Positions 28,089 through 36,109 of a stretch of DNA of 64,000 bases are shown one piece after another. The position numbers were made by a program, and so were the translations under genes. Under the pieces are notes generated by a model. It had not been told where the DNA came from, ran no database searches, and saw only the letters and a program-made list of their open reading frames with translations. This stretch comes from Pasteurellaceae bacterium LFhippo2 (GTDB lineage: Bacteria > Pseudomonadota > Gammaproteobacteria > Enterobacterales > Pasteurellaceae): assembly GCA_029852775.1 (NCBI GenBank), contig LEKJ01000104.1, forward strand, positions 1 to 64,000. The letters are read 5' to 3'. Position 1 is the first letter of the stretch; each line of letters opens with the position of its first letter.

Positions 28089-29657
28089 GTGAGTAAAAAA
28101 TTATTAAAATCCAGTTTAATCGTAAGTGTAATGACCCTTGCTTCACGCGTTTTAGGCTTAGTTCGAGATATCGTTGTGGCAACTATGCTCGGCTCAAGTG
28201 TCGCAGCCGATGTTTTCCTTTTCGCGAACCGTATTCCTAACTTTTTACGCCGTTTATTTGCAGAAGGCGCGTTTTCTAAAGCCTTTGTACCAGTGTTAGC
28301 GGAATATAATTCCGATAACGACATCAATAAAACCCGCGAGTTTATCGCTAAAGTTTCAGGCACTCTAGGCGGATTAGTGACGATTGTCACTTTAGTTGCA
28401 ATGATTGCTTCCCCTGTGGTTGCGGCACTCTTTGGTACAGGCTGGTTTTTGGATTGGGTAAATGACGGTCCAAATGCAGAGAAATTTACTCAAGCTTCTT
28501 TCTTACTCAAAATCACTTTCCCTTATTTATGGTTTATCACCTTTGTGGCACTTTCAGGTGCAGTGTTAAACACGGTCGGAAAATTTGGAGTGATGTCGTT
28601 CTCGCCTGTATTGCTGAATGTGGCAATTATCGCTATGGCAATTTGGGGCGCGCCGTACTTTGATAAACCAGACACCGCTTTAGCTTGGGGTGTATTTTTA
28701 GGGGGCTTATTACAGTTCCTATTCCAAATCCCATTTATGAAGAAAGAAGGTTTATTAGTTAAACCACAATGGGCGTGGAAAGACGAAGGGGTAACTAAAG
28801 TGCGTAAATTGATGATCCCTGCGCTCTTTGGGGTGTCAGTAACGCAGTTAAACCTATTAATCAACCAAGTGATCGCCAGCTTCTTAATTACCGGTTCTAT
28901 CAGTTGGCTTTACTATGCCGACCGCTTAATTGAATTCCCATTAGGCTTATTCGGGATTGCGATTTCAACAGTTGTATTACCAAGCCTTTCACGCATTGCA
29001 AAACAGAAAGATTTAAGCACAGAACAACGTGCTGCCTCATTTGAAAACACTATGGACTGGGGTGTACGTATGGTGTTATTACTTGGTGTACCTGCAATGA
29101 TTGGGATTGCAATCCTTGCTGAACCGCTGATGATGACAATGTTTATGCGTGGTAAATTTTTACTCAGTGATGTGGTTGCATCATCAAATGCCCTGTTTGT
29201 AATGTGCTTTGGTTTAATCAGCTATATGCTCATCAGTATTTTAGCCAATGGTTTTTATGCTCATCAAAATACCAAAACACCGGTAAAAATCGGGATTATC
29301 GCCGCAATTAGCAATATTTGCTTTGGTTTACTCGCTATTCCATTTGGGTATTTAGGGCTAGCTATGGCATCAGCACTTTCAGCAGCAGTCAATGCAAGCT
29401 TACTCTACCGCGGTTTACACCAACGAAATGTGTATAAAATCACTAAGAAAACAGCTATTTTCACTTTAAAACTATTTATTGCTGGCTGTATTATGGGGGC
29501 ATTGGTTTCATACTTCTCGCCATCTATTGAAGGCTGGTCTGCTTTAAGTTTATGGGGAAAAGTTCACTGGCTTGTATGGCTTATCATTCTTGCCGCAATC
29601 AGCTATTTTGGCTCTCTGATTGCGCTTGGTATTCGTAAAAAAGATTTTAGAGCTTAA
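28089..29657 (+). CDS. murJ: Lipid II flippase MurJ
   Basis: 522 aa, 14 membrane segments, MOP superfamily. Conserved stretches are ASRVLGLVRDIVVATMLG, PNFLRRLFAEGAFSKAFVPV and the later helix region IEFPLGLFGIAISTVVLPSL. It moves lipid II across the inner membrane. The GTG at 28089 is preferred over the TTG at 28077 opening the frame. rpsT diverges upstream, as in enterics. Confidence 0.94.
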   Translation: MSKKLLKSSLIVSVMTLASRVLGLVRDIVVATMLGSSVAADVFLFANRIPNFLRRLFAEGAFSKAFVPVLAEYNSDNDINKTREFIAKVSGTLGGLVTIVTLVAMIASPVVAALFGTGWFLDWVNDGPNAEKFTQASFLLKITFPYLWFITFVALSGAVLNTVGKFGVMSFSPVLLNVAIIAMAIWGAPYFDKPDTALAWGVFLGGLLQFLFQIPFMKKEGLLVKPQWAWKDEGVTKVRKLMIPALFGVSVTQLNLLINQVIASFLITGSISWLYYADRLIEFPLGLFGIAISTVVLPSLSRIAKQKDLSTEQRAASFENTMDWGVRMVLLLGVPAMIGIAILAEPLMMTMFMRGKFLLSDVVASSNALFVMCFGLISYMLISILANGFYAHQNTKTPVKIGIIAAISNICFGLLAIPFGYLGLAMASALSAAVNASLLYRGLHQRNVYKITKKTAIFTLKLFIAGCIMGALVSYFSPSIEGWSALSLWGKVHWLVWLIILAAISYFGSLIALGIRKKDFRA

Positions 29658-29699
29658 TTAATTTTATTTTTTACAAGTATAAAGGCAGTAAAAATCGAA

Positions 29700-29936
29700 A
29701 TTATGTAGCAACTACACAAAATATTTTACCCTCTCCCGTTTACGGGAGAGGGACAGACCGAAGGTGCGTTCAGCACCGTAGGTCAGGGAGAGGGGGATTT
29801 GCAAAATATTTCAAAAATATCACCGCTTGTTGCCCTCTCTCTGCAAAAATTGCTGAACGCAATTTTTGCTGTCTCTCTCCCAAAGGGAGAGAGTTGAGAA
29901 AATCAAAATTTTCTATCTGTGCGACTGCTACATAAT
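29700..29936. repeat. MITE-like element, complete copy B
   Basis: 237 bp, same orientation and layout as 21337-21577: left end ATTATGTAGCAACTACA, right end TGCGACTGCTACATAAT on an otherwise shared frame, two GGGAGAG hairpins and an inverted uptake signal. Internal identity to copy A is high by eye. Confidence 0.8.
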
Positions 29937-30028
29937 ACTGGTAAAAAAGCCTTTATCTTTTTCTGCAATTTTGGATAAAAATTGAGATTTATCGGTTCTC
30001 TGAATGAGAGTAAAACAAGGAAAGCAAA

Positions 30029-31099
30029 ATGAATGTACAAAATGTTATTTTATGGCGTAAGTTTTTCTCAGGATTGGCTTATACCGCAATGCAGAGCGTC
30101 TTTTTTGTTTATCTGCAACAGTACAAAGGATTTGATACCGCAAAAATCGCGTGCGCATTATCACTCTTGGTGTTTACAAGCCAAGCATTTTCTCTCTTCG
30201 CGGGTTCGTGGGGAGATCGTTTTGGACGCTCTCGAATAATGATGTTAGGTGCACTACTCGATTCTATCGCCTACATTATTTTATTACTGACTGACAACTA
30301 TCAATGGCTCTACATTGCCACCTTCTTATTTGGTTTTGGTAGTACTTTGTTCGGGACTAACGCTCGTGCTTTTCTACTTTCACACGCAGGTTCTGAATAT
30401 GCAACCAAAACACGAGCACAAGGGCTGTTCTTGCGTATTTCTAGTCTTGCATCGATGGTTGCGCCACTGTTAGCTTTCCCATTTATTTGCTTCAATAAAG
30501 CAGATTGGTTGATAATGCTAAGTTGTGCTATTGAGCTTTCAATGTTTATTTTTATGCTGATTGCGACACCCAAAAGCCAATGTGCTAACTATAAATTTGA
30601 ACGTTTTAGCCTAACACAAATAACTAGCGTGCTAAGTAGACGCTTTGTATTAGCTCACTTATTGCTATTTATTCCGCTTGGCTTAGCAAGTTCGTTTTAT
30701 ATTATATTTCCCTATATTTTTACCAACTTACTTGATTACAGCCACCTTGTTCCTATCGCATTCTTTATTAACAATATGATTGCGGTGTTGCTACAACCAA
30801 GCTTCTCGAAAAAGGTTAATTTAGGCGTTATTAAGCTAAGCTATGTTGCGCCGATGTTAGTTATCAGCTTATTTTTAACGTGGATCTATGTAATAGAAAA
30901 TATTTCGCTTCTTACCGCTTTTGTCTATTTGGTAATTTTTGCGATTATTGGCTTATTTGCGAACACCGCTTTAGCCAATCTCCTTGTCCGTTTTGATAAG
31001 GGCGAAAATCAAGGCGTTATGTTTGGAATGTCGAAATTGGTTTTATCATTTACCACTGCGCTAGTGATGAATGCCATTCCGTATATGTTTTTGGTTTAG
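30029..31099 (+). CDS. MFS transporter, paralogue 1
   Basis: 356 aa with about 11-12 hydrophobic segments. The major facilitator loop motif is visible as GSWGDRFGRSRIMMLG between helices 2 and 3. It is clearly paralogous to the protein at 32354-33418 (both begin with an LWR(K/R)F-S-LAY-MQSVFF(V/I)YLQ pattern). Being shorter than typical 400-aa members, it has a compact C-terminal half. The substrate is unknown. AAGGA precedes the ATG. Confidence 0.8.
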   Translation: MNVQNVILWRKFFSGLAYTAMQSVFFVYLQQYKGFDTAKIACALSLLVFTSQAFSLFAGSWGDRFGRSRIMMLGALLDSIAYIILLLTDNYQWLYIATFLFGFGSTLFGTNARAFLLSHAGSEYATKTRAQGLFLRISSLASMVAPLLAFPFICFNKADWLIMLSCAIELSMFIFMLIATPKSQCANYKFERFSLTQITSVLSRRFVLAHLLLFIPLGLASSFYIIFPYIFTNLLDYSHLVPIAFFINNMIAVLLQPSFSKKVNLGVIKLSYVAPMLVISLFLTWIYVIENISLLTAFVYLVIFAIIGLFANTALANLLVRFDKGENQGVMFGMSKLVLSFTTALVMNAIPYMFLV

Positions 31100-31131
31100 A
31101 GCACATTAAATGAACAAACTCACAAGCGGTC

Positions 31132-31140
31132 TATATTTGG
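31132..31140 (+). other. DNA uptake signal core
   Basis: ACAAGCGGT followed by CT and an AT-rich tail with TTTGGCAAAA: the extended uptake sequence of the A. pleuropneumoniae type. Many other copies occur across the window in both orientations, often in terminators and repeats. Confidence 0.8.
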
Positions 31141-31168
31141 CAAAAGTAGACTGCTTGTCATTACTAGT

Positions 31169-32197
31169 TTAAGCAAACACTCGATACTCCCCCATCTGCT
31201 CCTTGATAAATCGATCAAAATCATTTTCAAACTGGCGATCTTGTACAAGACGATACTTCTCAAACTCACTCAATGCGTGGGCTTTTGCAATTTCCGCATT
31301 GACTTTACCTGCATCTTGTAAAATCTCTCGATCTGTCGCCGCCAAAAAACGGTTTAAACGCTGTTCCCAATCCGCCATCGTCATAGGAATTTGACGTAAT
31401 GCCATATCTTCCGCCAAATCAAGATAAGCTGAAACTAAGCGTTGTAACTGGGCTAATTCATTGCCTGTTAAGTAATTCTTCGCAACGACCACATCAAAGG
31501 GATAAATCTTGCCATTCGGGGCATCTTTCCAAGTTGTCAATCCCATATTAGGTTGAGTGGCATTCGCTCGCTCCACAATTAACTCTGGTGCGGTATGCCC
31601 GTGAATAGCCCAATGAAGTTTATTTTGTACTGTCGCAAAAAAGCGTTTGGTTGCCGTTGCATTGCGATCATAATCCACAGAAGTGGCATAAATATCGGTG
31701 ATTTTTTGATAAAAACGTCGCTCTGATAAACGAATTTCACGAATACGAGCAAGCTGTTCTTCAAAATATTTTTTGCTCAAGATTGAACCGTTATTTTTCA
31801 AACGTTCATCATCCATCGCAAATCCTTTAACTGTATAACTATGAATAATTTCTGTCGCCCATTTCCGAAATTGCACAGCGCGTTCAGAATTCACTTTATA
31901 ACCAACGGCAATAATCGCCGAAAGATTGTAATGCTTAGTATTATAGTTTTTGCCGTCTTGGGCAGTTATTCGAAAATTTCGAATAACTGAATTTTCAGCT
32001 AATTCATTGTCATTAAATACTTTGCTTAGATGATAATTGATAGTGCTAATTTCCACATTGTAAAGTACCGCCATCATTTTCTGACTTAGCCAAACATCTT
32101 CATCAGCATAAATTGCGTCAATTTGGCTCTCACCTGTCGCTGTAATAAAGGTTAGATACTCAGCGATAGATGAACGGATAATTTCTACTTTTGTCAT
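31169..32197 (-). CDS. RhuM-family protein
   Basis: 342 aa, whole-length resemblance to the virulence RhuM family (Salmonella pathogenicity island 3 RhuM). Visible are IDAIYADEDVWLSQKMMAVL, YNTKHYNLSAIIAVGYKVNS and a middle segment with KLHWAIHGHTAPELI. Its biochemical role is unknown; family members are usually found in genomic islands. It interrupts two MFS paralogues on the opposite strand. The ATG at 32197 follows GGGAGC. Confidence 0.85.
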   Translation of the reverse strand: MTKVEIIRSSIAEYLTFITATGESQIDAIYADEDVWLSQKMMAVLYNVEISTINYHLSKVFNDNELAENSVIRNFRITAQDGKNYNTKHYNLSAIIAVGYKVNSERAVQFRKWATEIIHSYTVKGFAMDDERLKNNGSILSKKYFEEQLARIREIRLSERRFYQKITDIYATSVDYDRNATATKRFFATVQNKLHWAIHGHTAPELIVERANATQPNMGLTTWKDAPNGKIYPFDVVVAKNYLTGNELAQLQRLVSAYLDLAEDMALRQIPMTMADWEQRLNRFLAATDREILQDAGKVNAEIAKAHALSEFEKYRLVQDRQFENDFDRFIKEQMGEYRVFA

Positions 32198-32353
32198 TGT
32201 TCAGCTCCCATTTGTGCAAATCCGCACTATTATAAATGGAAAAATATACAGTGCAATATCCCTTTTTTATTTTCTCGATAGAGATCACAAAATTCATAAA
32301 TTTGTCCAAAACTGCTACAATACTCCCGTTTCAACCCTTTTATTTTTTATTTT

Positions 32354-33418
32354 ATGTCACTCGAAAAACTTTTACTTTGGCGTCGTTTTATCTCGACACT
32401 TGCCTACTTCTCTATGCAATCGGTCTTTTTTATCTATCTCCAGAAAAAAGGCTTGTCGGATACTCAAATCGCATTTTCACTCTCGGTTTTATTCTTCTTT
32501 AGTCAAGCAATGGCAATCTTTGCCGGTATCTTAGGCGACCGTTTTGGGCTAGCTAAAATTATGCTATTGGGCTGTTTACTTGATGTTATCGCTTACTTCT
32601 TTTTCTTATCTGCCGATCACTATGGCGTATTGCTTGTGGCGACAATGTGTTTTGGATTGGGAAGTTGTCTCTTTGCAACGAATGCAAGGGCTTGCTTACT
32701 TGCCCTAGCGGGTGATGAATACTCCGCTAAAACTCGCTTACAAGGCAAATACTTACGTGTAACCAGTATGTCATCAATGGCAGCTCCCTTGCTCGCTATT
32801 CCCTTTATCAAATTTGAACAGATTAACACGTTGATTTGGGTCTGTTTCTTAATGGAAGTCTCGCTGTTTGCCTTTATGGCGAAACCGTTCTACCAAATGC
32901 CGAATGTGAATAATCTCGTCAGATTCCGTTGGGCGAAAATTAAAGAAATCATCACCAAAGAGTTTATTTTTGTGCATTTAATGCTATTTTTACCATTAAG
33001 TGTGGCAATGTCGTTCTTTGTGATCTTCCCTTATCTATTTGATAATAAACTCAATGCACCCGAGCAAATTCCTGTGGCGCTGTTTATCAATGGCTTGATG
33101 ACCGTTGCGCTACAATCGAGTTTCTCAAAGCATATTAACTTAACCCGTAAACAGCTGATTATCGCTAGCCCAATTTTAGCGATTGGTATGATTGTGCCGT
33201 GGTTTATTACACTACATTATGCTTCACTATTTTCTGCCTATGTCTATTTGGTGATTTTTACCCTACTAGAAGTTTATGCTCTAACCGCAATGGCAAATTT
33301 ATTGGTAAAATTTGATAACGGCACAAACCGTGGCTTTATTTTCGGTTCATCACGTTTATTACAATCTATTTTGACAATGATTGTAATGAACTTAATCCCA
33401 CATTTATTCTTAATCTAA
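32354..33418 (+). CDS. MFS transporter, paralogue 2
   Basis: 354 aa major facilitator protein with the loop motif GILGDRFGLAKIMLLG. It is paralogous to 30029-31099 (shared blocks GLGSCLFATNARACLLALAG versus GFGSTLFGTNARAFLLSHAG). It was probably a tandem duplicate before the rhuM gene entered. Substrate unknown. Confidence 0.8.
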   Translation: MSLEKLLLWRRFISTLAYFSMQSVFFIYLQKKGLSDTQIAFSLSVLFFFSQAMAIFAGILGDRFGLAKIMLLGCLLDVIAYFFFLSADHYGVLLVATMCFGLGSCLFATNARACLLALAGDEYSAKTRLQGKYLRVTSMSSMAAPLLAIPFIKFEQINTLIWVCFLMEVSLFAFMAKPFYQMPNVNNLVRFRWAKIKEIITKEFIFVHLMLFLPLSVAMSFFVIFPYLFDNKLNAPEQIPVALFINGLMTVALQSSFSKHINLTRKQLIIASPILAIGMIVPWFITLHYASLFSAYVYLVIFTLLEVYALTAMANLLVKFDNGTNRGFIFGSSRLLQSILTMIVMNLIPHLFLI

Positions 33419-33442
33419 AGAAAGAGAAAGTAAGGAAAAGCT

Positions 33443-33805
33443 ATGCACCCAATTCTATTCGTTTCAATCGGCGCCGTATTTGGCGCAGTCGCACGTTGGC
33501 AATTAGGTGTATTGCTTAATCCAATATTACAACCGGTCGCTTTAGGCACATTTTTTGCAAATGCTATCGGCTGTTTCTTAATTGGTATCGCCCTTGGCTT
33601 AAATCTGCAAGAAGGCACAAAACTACTCTTTATCACGGGGTTTCTCGGCAGTTTTACCACGTTCTCCGCATTTTCAGCGGAGATCGCCACAAAATTATTG
33701 CAAGAGAAATGGCTTAATGCGCTAGGCGTTTTTGCGTTGCATACTGTGGTGGGATTATTGGCGACTGTGGTTGGGATATTGGTGGTTAGGTATTTTTTTA
33801 AGTAG
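33443..33805 (+). CDS. crcB: Fluoride exporter FluC/CrcB
   Basis: 120 aa with four membrane segments and the family signature GFLGSFTTFSAFS. It functions as a dual-topology homodimer fluoride channel. It starts 24 nt after the MFS stop. I see no fluoride riboswitch upstream. Confidence 0.92.
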   Translation: MHPILFVSIGAVFGAVARWQLGVLLNPILQPVALGTFFANAIGCFLIGIALGLNLQEGTKLLFITGFLGSFTTFSAFSAEIATKLLQEKWLNALGVFALHTVVGLLATVVGILVVRYFFK

Positions 33806-33850
33806 TCATACTTAGGGCAAATTTTTCTTTTATACAAGATAATTTTTGGT

Positions 33851-33950
33851 TAGAATTTCCCCCGCTTCATTAGCAGATTTTTGTTTTACTCTTACTCAAA
33901 TTGAAAATCTGTTGCCAAAGGACTCTGTCCCATCCTAAAGAGAGTAGCTC
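33851..33950 (+). repeat. Decayed CRISPR leader plus single degenerate repeat
   Basis: The stretch TTCATTAGCAGATTTTTGTTTTA (positions 33867-33889) matches the distal leader of array 1. After an internal deletion, TTGAAAATCTG (33901-33911) matches the leader end. It is followed ungapped by a 37-nt repeat relic (33914-33950) identical to the array 1 repeat at 22 of 37 positions by my count. Twelve of the 15 differences are transitions. No second repeat is visible. It sits upstream of the small-ORF cluster and cas2-cas1-cas2. Confidence 0.6.
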
Positions 33951-33986
33951 ATCAGCCACCTTTCTCCATTTATTTCTCTCATTCCA

Positions 33987-34165
33987 AGAAAATCATCAAA
34001 TACTACAAATTTGTATTTTTATCTCTTCTCTTAATAAATCTCTATACTTCATTTCAACAACACAGAACAAGGTTAATAGTTCCGAGTTCAGCAAGCGGTA
34101 AGATTTTTTTACAAATTTGCAGATTTAACTCAATTTAAAAAAAATCTTTATCATTCAAACCAGAA
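33987..34165 (+). promoter_or_regulatory. Duplicated upstream region, copy 1
   Basis: The block starting near AAATCATCAAAT and running through CTACAAATTTGTATTTTTATC, an uptake-signal-like AGCAAGCGGTAAGATTTTTT and ATCTTTATCATTCAA is repeated at 37007-37175 with few changes. It presumably carries the promoter for the small-ORF and cas2-cas1-cas2 transcript (TATCAT is a possible -10). Confidence 0.55.
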
Positions 34166-34197
34166 ACACAAATGAATATTTTAAGAGGAGAATAATC

Positions 34198-34251
34198 ATG
34201 ACCTTTAATTATAACTTCTACGACTTAGCACTTTTACCTCCGCTACGCTAA
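34198..34251 (+). CDS. 17-aa small ORF, cas-locus module
   Basis: MTFNYNFYDLALLPPLR, with AAGAGGAG 7 nt before the ATG. It is the first small ORF of the adaptation-gene transcript and is followed by a 7-bp hairpin (34263-34281). It is not similar in sequence to the next three but shares the layout of strong ribosome binding site, tiny ORF and downstream hairpin. Function unknown; a leader peptide is possible. Confidence 0.4.
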   Translation: MTFNYNFYDLALLPPLR

Positions 34252-34262
34252 GGGCGGCCGGC

Positions 34263-34281
34263 GCAACAGCGGAACTGTTGC
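34263..34281 (+). promoter_or_regulatory. Hairpin after the 17-aa ORF
   Basis: GCAACAG, loop CGGAA, CTGTTGC: a perfect 7-bp stem occupying the same place as the second hairpin of the other small-ORF units. Confidence 0.5.
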
Positions 34282-34335
34282 AAATCTAAATTAGTAACAA
34301 CAAAACAAATTTAAAAATAGCTAAAAGGAGTCTAT

Positions 34336-34401
34336 ATGGAAGAAATTATCATCAAATTAGCAGTCAAGTTATTACTAGAGGAATTACTTGACGAAGACTA
34401 A
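34336..34401 (+). CDS. 21-aa acidic amphipathic small ORF, unit 1
   Basis: Reads MEEIIIKLAVKLLLEELLDE plus a final D, with AAAGGAG 5 nt upstream. The peptide would form one acidic amphipathic helix. It has the same plan as the two 20-aa ORFs that follow (ME-hydrophobic-LA-x-x-L-x-LE-x-LL-ED). The stop codon is directly followed by a GCAA-loop hairpin. No known family is recognised. Confidence 0.5.
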   Translation: MEEIIIKLAVKLLLEELLDED

Positions 34402-34437
34402 CCGCAAGGTTAGCGGTTCGCAGAGCCGTAAATCTGC
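34398..34437 (+). promoter_or_regulatory. Two-hairpin element, unit 1
   Basis: H1 is CTAACC-GCAA-GGTTAG (34398-34413), starting inside the stop codon with a GNRA loop. H2 is GCAGA-GCCGTAAA-TCTGC (34420-34437). The H2 loop GCCGnnAA recurs in the other units while its stem changes with compensation, which supports an RNA structure. Confidence 0.6.
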
Positions 34438-34483
34438 AATCGAGAAATGAGTTGGTTTATTTGTTATTTTTAAAGGAGCTTAT

Positions 34484-34546
34484 ATGGAAGATTTTTTAAT
34501 CGACTTAGCTATTGAGTTAGTGCTAGAAGCATTACTCGAAGACTAA
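34484..34546 (+). CDS. 20-aa acidic amphipathic small ORF, unit 2
   Basis: MEDFLIDLAIELVLEALLED, with AAAGGAG upstream. It encodes exactly the same peptide as unit 3. The two ORFs differ at two bases (ATT/ATC and TTA/TTG), both synonymous third positions, which argues that the peptide is under selection or the copy is very recent. Function unknown. Confidence 0.55.
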   Translation: MEDFLIDLAIELVLEALLED

Positions 34547-34582
34547 CCGCAAGGTTAGCGGTTCGCAGAGCCGTAAATCTGC
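34543..34582 (+). promoter_or_regulatory. Two-hairpin element, unit 2
   Basis: H1 is CTAACC-GCAA-GGTTAG and H2 is GCAGA-GCCGTAAA-TCTGC (34565-34582), identical to unit 1. It lies between ORFs 2 and 3. Confidence 0.6.
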
Positions 34583-34629
34583 AATCGAGAGATGAGTTGG
34601 TTTTATTTGTTATTTTTAAAGGAGCTTAT

Positions 34630-34692
34630 ATGGAAGATTTTTTAATCGACTTAGCTATCGAGTTAGTGCTAGAAGCATTGCTCGAAGACTAA
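34630..34692 (+). CDS. 20-aa acidic amphipathic small ORF, unit 3
   Basis: Same peptide as unit 2 from a tandem 146-bp repeat, with AAAGGAG upstream. It lies 71 bp before the first cas2 gene and so is probably on the same mRNA. Confidence 0.55.
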   Translation: MEDFLIDLAIELVLEALLED

Positions 34693-34728
34693 CCGCAAGG
34701 TTAGCGGCTCGCACTGCCGAAAACGTGC
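34689..34728 (+). promoter_or_regulatory. Two-hairpin element, unit 3
   Basis: H1 is the same as in units 1 and 2. H2 has changed to GCAC-TGCCGAAAAC-GTGC (34711-34728): both stem arms differ from units 1-2, yet pairing and the GCCGnnAA loop are kept. Confidence 0.6.
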
Positions 34729-34763
34729 ATGATATTGCCCAAATACAATCATTGGAGAGAAAA

Positions 34764-35048
34764 ATGGCAATTCAACGAAAGCGCTATTTAGTCGCTTATG
34801 ACATCATTGATAGCAAAAGGCGCTACCACGTGCATAAAAGAGTAAATAGCTATGCTGTTACAGGCCAAAAGTCATTTTATGAATGTTGGCTTACAGTCTC
34901 AGAGCTTGCTGAATTTAAGCAAAAGATCCTAACCATTATGGATGAAAAAGAAGATCGTCTCTTTATTTTTCAGATCCAACACAACACCCAGCCAATACTA
35001 TTTGGTATCGCAAAAGTTCCTACAACCCAGCTTTTTTTAGTTGTTTAA
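34764..35048 (+). CDS. cas2: Cas2-like protein (first copy)
   Basis: 94 aa, ferredoxin-like Cas2 fold: RYLVAYDIIDSKRRYHVHKR with the catalytic-region Asp, then GQKSFYECWLT. It differs markedly from the second cas2 at 36110. Cas2 is the structural partner of Cas1 in spacer integration. The frame opens at a GTG inside H2; the ATG at 34764 follows TTGGAGAG. It precedes cas1 by 22 bp. Confidence 0.85.
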   Translation: MAIQRKRYLVAYDIIDSKRRYHVHKRVNSYAVTGQKSFYECWLTVSELAEFKQKILTIMDEKEDRLFIFQIQHNTQPILFGIAKVPTTQLFLVV

Positions 35049-35070
35049 CCATAAACATAACGGAGATTCT

Positions 35071-36093
35071 ATGGCAAGTTTATATATCGATCGTAAATGT
35101 ACAACATTAAAATTAAGCAATGATGTGTTGATTTGTTATGAAAACCAAGAGCGCATTGCCACCATTCCCCTTGCACCAATTGACCGAATTTATCTTAAAG
35201 GCGGAATCAATATTGAGGCTTCTCTATTAGCAAAATTAGGCGAACGCAATATTGGAGTGATTTTTCTTGCAGGAAGAAAAAATACTCCAACAATGTTTAT
35301 GCCCCAACCCCATAATGATGCAGAGCGCCGTCTTATGCAGTATCAATTAGCGTCTGATATAAATTTCTGCTTACCTTTTGCCCAAAATCTAATTGTTTCA
35401 AAATTAGTCGCTCAAAAAGCATTTTTAGAATCTTACTCAGCAACCATTCCAAACTTAGAAGAAAAATTAACCCAATTTAACCAATTAATTCACAAAATTC
35501 AAAATCAACGATCTTTAGCTTCATTACGTGGTATAGAAGGTAAAGCTGGGGCAATCTATTTTGAATGTCTAGCAGATATTCTTCCTAGTGAATTAAAATT
35601 TGATGGAAGAAATCGTCGCCCGCCAAGAGATCCCTTTAATTCTTTGCTTTCCCTTGGCTACACATTGCTCCATGCAGAATCTGTAAATGCTCTCTATGCG
35701 GCAGGCTTAGATCCTTATATTAGTTTCTACCATGCAGTGGATTTTGGGAGAGAATCCTTAGCTTGTGATGTTATGGAGCCGATCCGCCCTCTTTTTGATC
35801 AGTGGCTTACAACTGCTTTTGAACAACAGCTATTTAAAATCGATGATTTCAGCTATACCAATGAAGGCTGTCTGCTCAATAAAGCAGGAAGAGTGGTTTT
35901 TTATAGCGAATTTGAAAAAATCGCTGAAACTTGGCGAAAAATTCTCAACCGCTATTGTTATGAACTTGCAACTAAAATTAAACAAAGTGGCATAAATATT
36001 CGTCCGCAACAACGTGATTCGGTTGAAATACCATTAACAAACCCGATCAATTTTGATCAATATGCTTTAGCGCAGCAAGCAAACTTAATGTGA
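35071..36093 (+). CDS. cas1: CRISPR integrase Cas1
   Basis: 340 aa. An N-terminal beta domain is followed by the catalytic helical domain with the metal ligands in GIEGKAGAIYFE (Glu), FYHAVDFGRESLACDVMEPI (His and downstream acidic residues). It integrates spacers at the leader end with Cas2. The ATG at 35071 follows GGAG; the upstream frame overlaps cas2. It is flanked by cas2 genes on both sides. Confidence 0.95.
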   Translation: MASLYIDRKCTTLKLSNDVLICYENQERIATIPLAPIDRIYLKGGINIEASLLAKLGERNIGVIFLAGRKNTPTMFMPQPHNDAERRLMQYQLASDINFCLPFAQNLIVSKLVAQKAFLESYSATIPNLEEKLTQFNQLIHKIQNQRSLASLRGIEGKAGAIYFECLADILPSELKFDGRNRRPPRDPFNSLLSLGYTLLHAESVNALYAAGLDPYISFYHAVDFGRESLACDVMEPIRPLFDQWLTTAFEQQLFKIDDFSYTNEGCLLNKAGRVVFYSEFEKIAETWRKILNRYCYELATKIKQSGINIRPQQRDSVEIPLTNPINFDQYALAQQANLM

Positions 36094-36109
36094 TCTTCAG
36101 GAGGACTCA

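Larger units (their letters stand above)
34336..34740 (+). repeat. Tandem small-ORF repeat array (3 units)
   Basis: Three units of about 146-148 bp, each with ribosome binding site, ORF, H1, H2 and a linker. The first two linkers contain AAATCTGCAATCGAGA and a GAGTTGG(T)TTTATTT stretch. Start-to-start distances are 148 and 146 bp. Units 2 and 3 are near identical. Confidence 0.75.

Noticed and set aside
33419-33442. Fluoride riboswitch before crcB
   Set aside because: Only 24 bases separate crcB from the previous stop, and I see no GGCGATGG-type fluoride riboswitch signature.
33806-34197. Possible complete CreTA toxin-antitoxin RNA pair
   Set aside because: Only one degenerate repeat is visible where CreA normally has two flanking a spacer-like segment, and the downstream ORFs lack a run of rare codons. 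It is kept only as a possibility within the relic-repeat finding.
34764-35048. First cas2 as a VapD-type toxin
   Set aside because: VapD shares the fold, but the YDIIDSKRR start, the GQKSFYEC motif and the position next to cas1 fit Cas2 better.
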